A stretch of 17,007 nt of DNA from Akkermansiaceae bacterium UBA5688 (GTDB lineage: Bacteria; Verrucomicrobiota; Verrucomicrobiia; Verrucomicrobiales; Akkermansiaceae), in assembly GCA_002420315.1 (NCBI GenBank), contig DIHU01000236.1, forward strand, positions 14,773 to 31,779. The letters run 5' to 3'. Made by a program: the position numbers and the translations under genes. The notes beneath the pieces are model-generated. The model was not told where the DNA came from. It worked only from the letters and a program-made list of their open reading frames with translations, and did no database searches. Positions 14,723 to 17,007 of the stretch are shown in pieces. Each line of letters begins with the position of its first letter. The first letter of the stretch is position 1.

Positions 14723-16135
14723 ATGCAAATTCCCATCCTACGCCTCGGCGAATCTTACGAGTCTGCCGACCTAATTGAGCTCAACGAAAATCTGACAACG
14801 CACACTGCGAACCCGGGTTTGATCCGGCGTGATCTTCTGCGTATCAGCGAATCGAAAGCTGCCCTCGATGCCATTCCGGCTGACACCCTTGCGGATTATT
14901 GCGAGGCTGCCGCGGAACTTTTCATGAATGCCGAATTACCTTGCGGTGATTTGGTTCAGGGTCCTGACGACTACGTTGAGTCACTTTCTGCGCTGACTCG
15001 TCTTCCGCATACTTTGGTGAAGATGAATATGGGAAAGGTTCATGCAGCGATGTCGCAAATCCGCACTGTTATCGGAGGGTTGACCCGAGGGATGCCTTTG
15101 GAAATTTTTGATAGAGGGATCACTTCCGTTGGTGGCTTAGAGGTCAATTACTATCCGACGACTAGTTCGCTTGGCGTGTCTCTTCCGAGTAATGCTCCGG
15201 CGGTGAATTCGCTCTGGCTTCCCGCTCTAGTGATGAAGATACCTGTTCTTTTAAAGCCGGGTCGCGAGGATCCCTTTACCCCTCTTCGAATCGTGCAAGC
15301 TATGATTCAGGCAGGGTTTCCAAAAGAAGCTTTTGGTTATTATCCGACAACCCATGAGGGGGGTGACACATTACTCACTTCTTGTGGTGCTGGGATCTCA
15401 TTCGGTTCGGACGTAACGGTTAGGAAGTATGCTCCCTTCAAGAATATTCAGGTTCACGGAACTGGGCGTTCAAAGATTTTGATCGGCGAAGACTATATCG
15501 ATCGCTGGGAGGAGTTTCTTGATGTGCTTGTCACTTCGATTTCCGCTAATGGAGGAAGAAGCTGCATCAATACTTCAGCGATTTTAGTCCCATCTCATTG
15601 TGACGAGATCGCGGAGGCATTGGCGGCCAAGCTAGCAGAGATCAAGCCTCTGGCTCGTGATGATTCTGATGCTCTTCTTTGCGGCTTTGCAAATACCGCA
15701 TTGGCAGAGGGAATCGATGGAATGATCGATGACCTTCTCAAGGAAGAGGGCGCTCGCGATGCGACGGCAGGCCATCGTGGTGGCAGTCGAAGGGTAGAGG
15801 CTTTCGATCAAACGTATCTCTGCCCAACCTTGGTTGCTTGTGATGACAGAGATCACCAGTTGGCGAATACCGAGTTCATGTTTCCTTACGCAAGTATTGT
15901 TGAGATGCCCCAGTCAGAGATGTTGGCTAACATTGGGGAGACCCTTGTGGTGAGTGCTTTCACCGAAAATAAGGATTGGATACAGGATCTCATGTTGAGC
16001 CCAGATATCGAGCGTCTAAATATTGGGCCGTTCCCGACAAATCGTGTCCAGTGGGAACAGCCACACGAGGGAAACCTTTTTGAGTTTCTGTATCGTCGTC
16101 GTGCGATCCAAGGGGATTTGTCTGTGGCAGGGTAG
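14723..16135 (+). CDS. ALDH-superfamily acyl/aldehyde reductase, LuxC-like partner of the adenylating enzyme
   Basis: The 470-residue protein starts at ATG 14723, 11 bases after the adenylating gene, so the two are almost certainly co-expressed. The aldehyde dehydrogenase fold is clear: the NAD(P)-binding region has LPSNAPAVNS and VLLKPGREDPFTP, and the catalytic cysteine is Cys281 in ANGGRSCINTS. The usual general-base motif ELGG is replaced by VHGTGRSK (244-251), which has no Glu. Loss of that Glu disfavours hydrolysis of the thioester and is typical of acyl-thioester reductases rather than aldehyde oxidisers. The N-terminus (ILRLGESYES) has a LuxC-like look. It probably reduces an acyl-AMP- or CoA-derived thioester on Cys281 to an aldehyde; reversible CoA-acylating dehydrogenase activity is the alternative. 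It is cytoplasmic, with no signal peptide. Confidence 0.87.
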   Translation: MQIPILRLGESYESADLIELNENLTTHTANPGLIRRDLLRISESKAALDAIPADTLADYCEAAAELFMNAELPCGDLVQGPDDYVESLSALTRLPHTLVKMNMGKVHAAMSQIRTVIGGLTRGMPLEIFDRGITSVGGLEVNYYPTTSSLGVSLPSNAPAVNSLWLPALVMKIPVLLKPGREDPFTPLRIVQAMIQAGFPKEAFGYYPTTHEGGDTLLTSCGAGISFGSDVTVRKYAPFKNIQVHGTGRSKILIGEDYIDRWEEFLDVLVTSISANGGRSCINTSAILVPSHCDEIAEALAAKLAEIKPLARDDSDALLCGFANTALAEGIDGMIDDLLKEEGARDATAGHRGGSRRVEAFDQTYLCPTLVACDDRDHQLANTEFMFPYASIVEMPQSEMLANIGETLVVSAFTENKDWIQDLMLSPDIERLNIGPFPTNRVQWEQPHEGNLFEFLYRRRAIQGDLSVAG

Positions 16136-16179
16136 TTTCTGACTAAAGGAGGACGACTTCTTATCTGTATTATCGATTT

Positions 16180-17007
16180 TTAGCGGGATTTTTCCCCAAG
16201 GTTTAGGCATGTTGCAGTGCCATCGGCGTCGCGAATGAATAGCTTGCTTTTGTGGAGAAGAGGAGGTGACCAAGTCCGTTTGCCAAGGCCTTCGTGGCGG
16301 GCGAATTCCTTAAAGCCCGCGGGGCTGGCTTTGGCGATGATTAAGCTGCCATTTCCGGTAAGGATGATAAGCTTTTCATTCGAGAGGATAAGTGAGCCCC
16401 GAAGATCGGGTTGAGACCACACAGTTTTTCCGGTTTTGATATCGAGGCAGCGGAGAAACGATTTGATTTTCTTTTTATGGACGGGGCCGTCGAAGCCATA
16501 AAGGTGGCCTTCGTGCAGGACAGGTGGGTTGATGTGGTTCTGGAATTTTTTGTTAGTCCAGATGGGCTTGGTTGAATCGAGGTTGGGATCGAAGAGAGCG
16601 GCACCTTCACCCCACCACGAGGAGAGATAGAGCTTGTCGCCTATGATGAGTGGGTCGGCAGAATTTTCGCCTAAGCGGGTGGGCCAGTCGACCTTCCAGA
16701 GAACTTTGCCATCAGCTTGGGAAACAACATGCATGATTTTATTGCCAAAAATGGCAACAGCCGCTTGATCTCGGCATTTAAGGGGAACGGCGGCGGCATA
16801 ACCGCCGGAGAATGGAGGAGAATTCCAAAGTATCTCGCCGGTATTTTTATCAAGCGCAATACCGAAGCTGTTAGCGTTTAGGAAGAGCCGATCGCCGACG
16901 ATGACGGGAGCGGAGGAGAAGCCCCAAGTTGGCATTGGGGCTTTGGCAGCAGTTGCAATATTGGTTGTCCAGCGAGCTCTGCCCGTAGCTTTATCGCGTG
17001 AGCAAAC
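16180..17007 (-). CDS. PQQ-like beta-propeller protein, 5' end beyond the window
   Basis: The minus-strand frame is open to the last base, so the start lies to the right; the ATG at 16935 is internal, because the 24 codons before it encode a blade (KATGRARWTTNI). The visible 275 residues carry repeated PQQ-like blade signatures: TGRARW, NTGEILW, ADGKVLW, KTGKTVW and a final DADGTATCLN. This is the BamB/PQQ-like propeller family, found as periplasmic scaffolds and in quinoprotein dehydrogenases; which it is cannot be told from this part. It is convergent with the ALDH gene across a 44-base gap with no clear terminator hairpin. It is the second such propeller in the window, but its sequence looks distinct from the one at 1671-3074, so recent duplication is unlikely. 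Confidence 0.87.
   Translation of the reverse strand, partial: VCSRDKATGRARWTTNIATAAKAPMPTWGFSSAPVIVGDRLFLNANSFGIALDKNTGEILWNSPPFSGGYAAAVPLKCRDQAAVAIFGNKIMHVVSQADGKVLWKVDWPTRLGENSADPLIIGDKLYLSSWWGEGAALFDPNLDSTKPIWTNKKFQNHINPPVLHEGHLYGFDGPVHKKKIKSFLRCLDIKTGKTVWSQPDLRGSLILSNEKLIILTGNGSLIIAKASPAGFKEFARHEGLGKRTWSPPLLHKSKLFIRDADGTATCLNLGEKSR

Noticed and set aside
16136..16179. Terminator between the convergent ALDH and propeller genes
   Set aside because: No inverted repeat of useful length is visible; the AAGGAGGA at about 16146 is not followed by a reading frame.

Overview
The window most likely comes from a PVC-superphylum bacterium, probably an aquatic Verrucomicrobiota. The basis is gene content: a planctomycete-type cytochrome of the DUF1587/1595/1592/1588/1585 architecture, a PVC-type heme-binding CxxCH protein with beta-propeller, HEAT and cytochrome c parts, a secreted arylsulfatase, exported PQQ-like beta-propeller proteins, and a C-terminal beta module of verrucomicrobial style. 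GC content looks moderate (estimated by eye) and Shine-Dalgarno signals are weak or absent before many genes. I see no rRNA, tRNA, CRISPR array, insertion sequence or prophage gene. Ten protein genes fill the window, and the longest gap between genes is 127 bases.

Layout. (1) 1-3074, plus strand: the 3' part of an endonuclease/exonuclease/phosphatase-family protein, a VanX-type D-Ala-D-Ala dipeptidase lipoprotein, and an exported PQQ-like beta-propeller protein, closely spaced. (2) 3140-9873: three large exported proteins in alternating orientation. These are a di-heme DUF1592-type protein (minus), a formylglycine-type sulfatase (plus) and a 1043-residue PVC-type heme protein (minus). The first two share a divergent intergenic region containing a perfect 10-bp palindrome. 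(3) 9976-16135, plus strand: five genes with gaps of 8, 30, 69 and 11 bases. They encode an exported purple-acid-phosphatase-like metallophosphoesterase, an unrecognised Trp-rich polytopic membrane protein, a MATE-family exporter, a short LuxE/PaaK-like adenylating protein and an ALDH-superfamily (acyl-)reductase. (4) 16180-17007, minus strand: the 3' part of another exported PQQ-like beta-propeller protein.

How the genes may work together. Region 2 looks like periplasmic or outer-surface breakdown and oxidation of sulfated organic matter, with the sulfatase flanked by two c-type cytochrome proteins. The most interesting part is the end of region 3. There a short adenylating enzyme, lacking the usual C-terminal lid domain and the A5-motif Glu, is translated just ahead of an ALDH-fold enzyme that keeps the catalytic Cys but lacks the usual general-base Glu motif. 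This resembles a split, LuxE/LuxC-like carboxylate-to-aldehyde reductase. It sits behind a MATE exporter and an unknown membrane protein. That reading is inference from motifs and gene order; the substrate is unknown.
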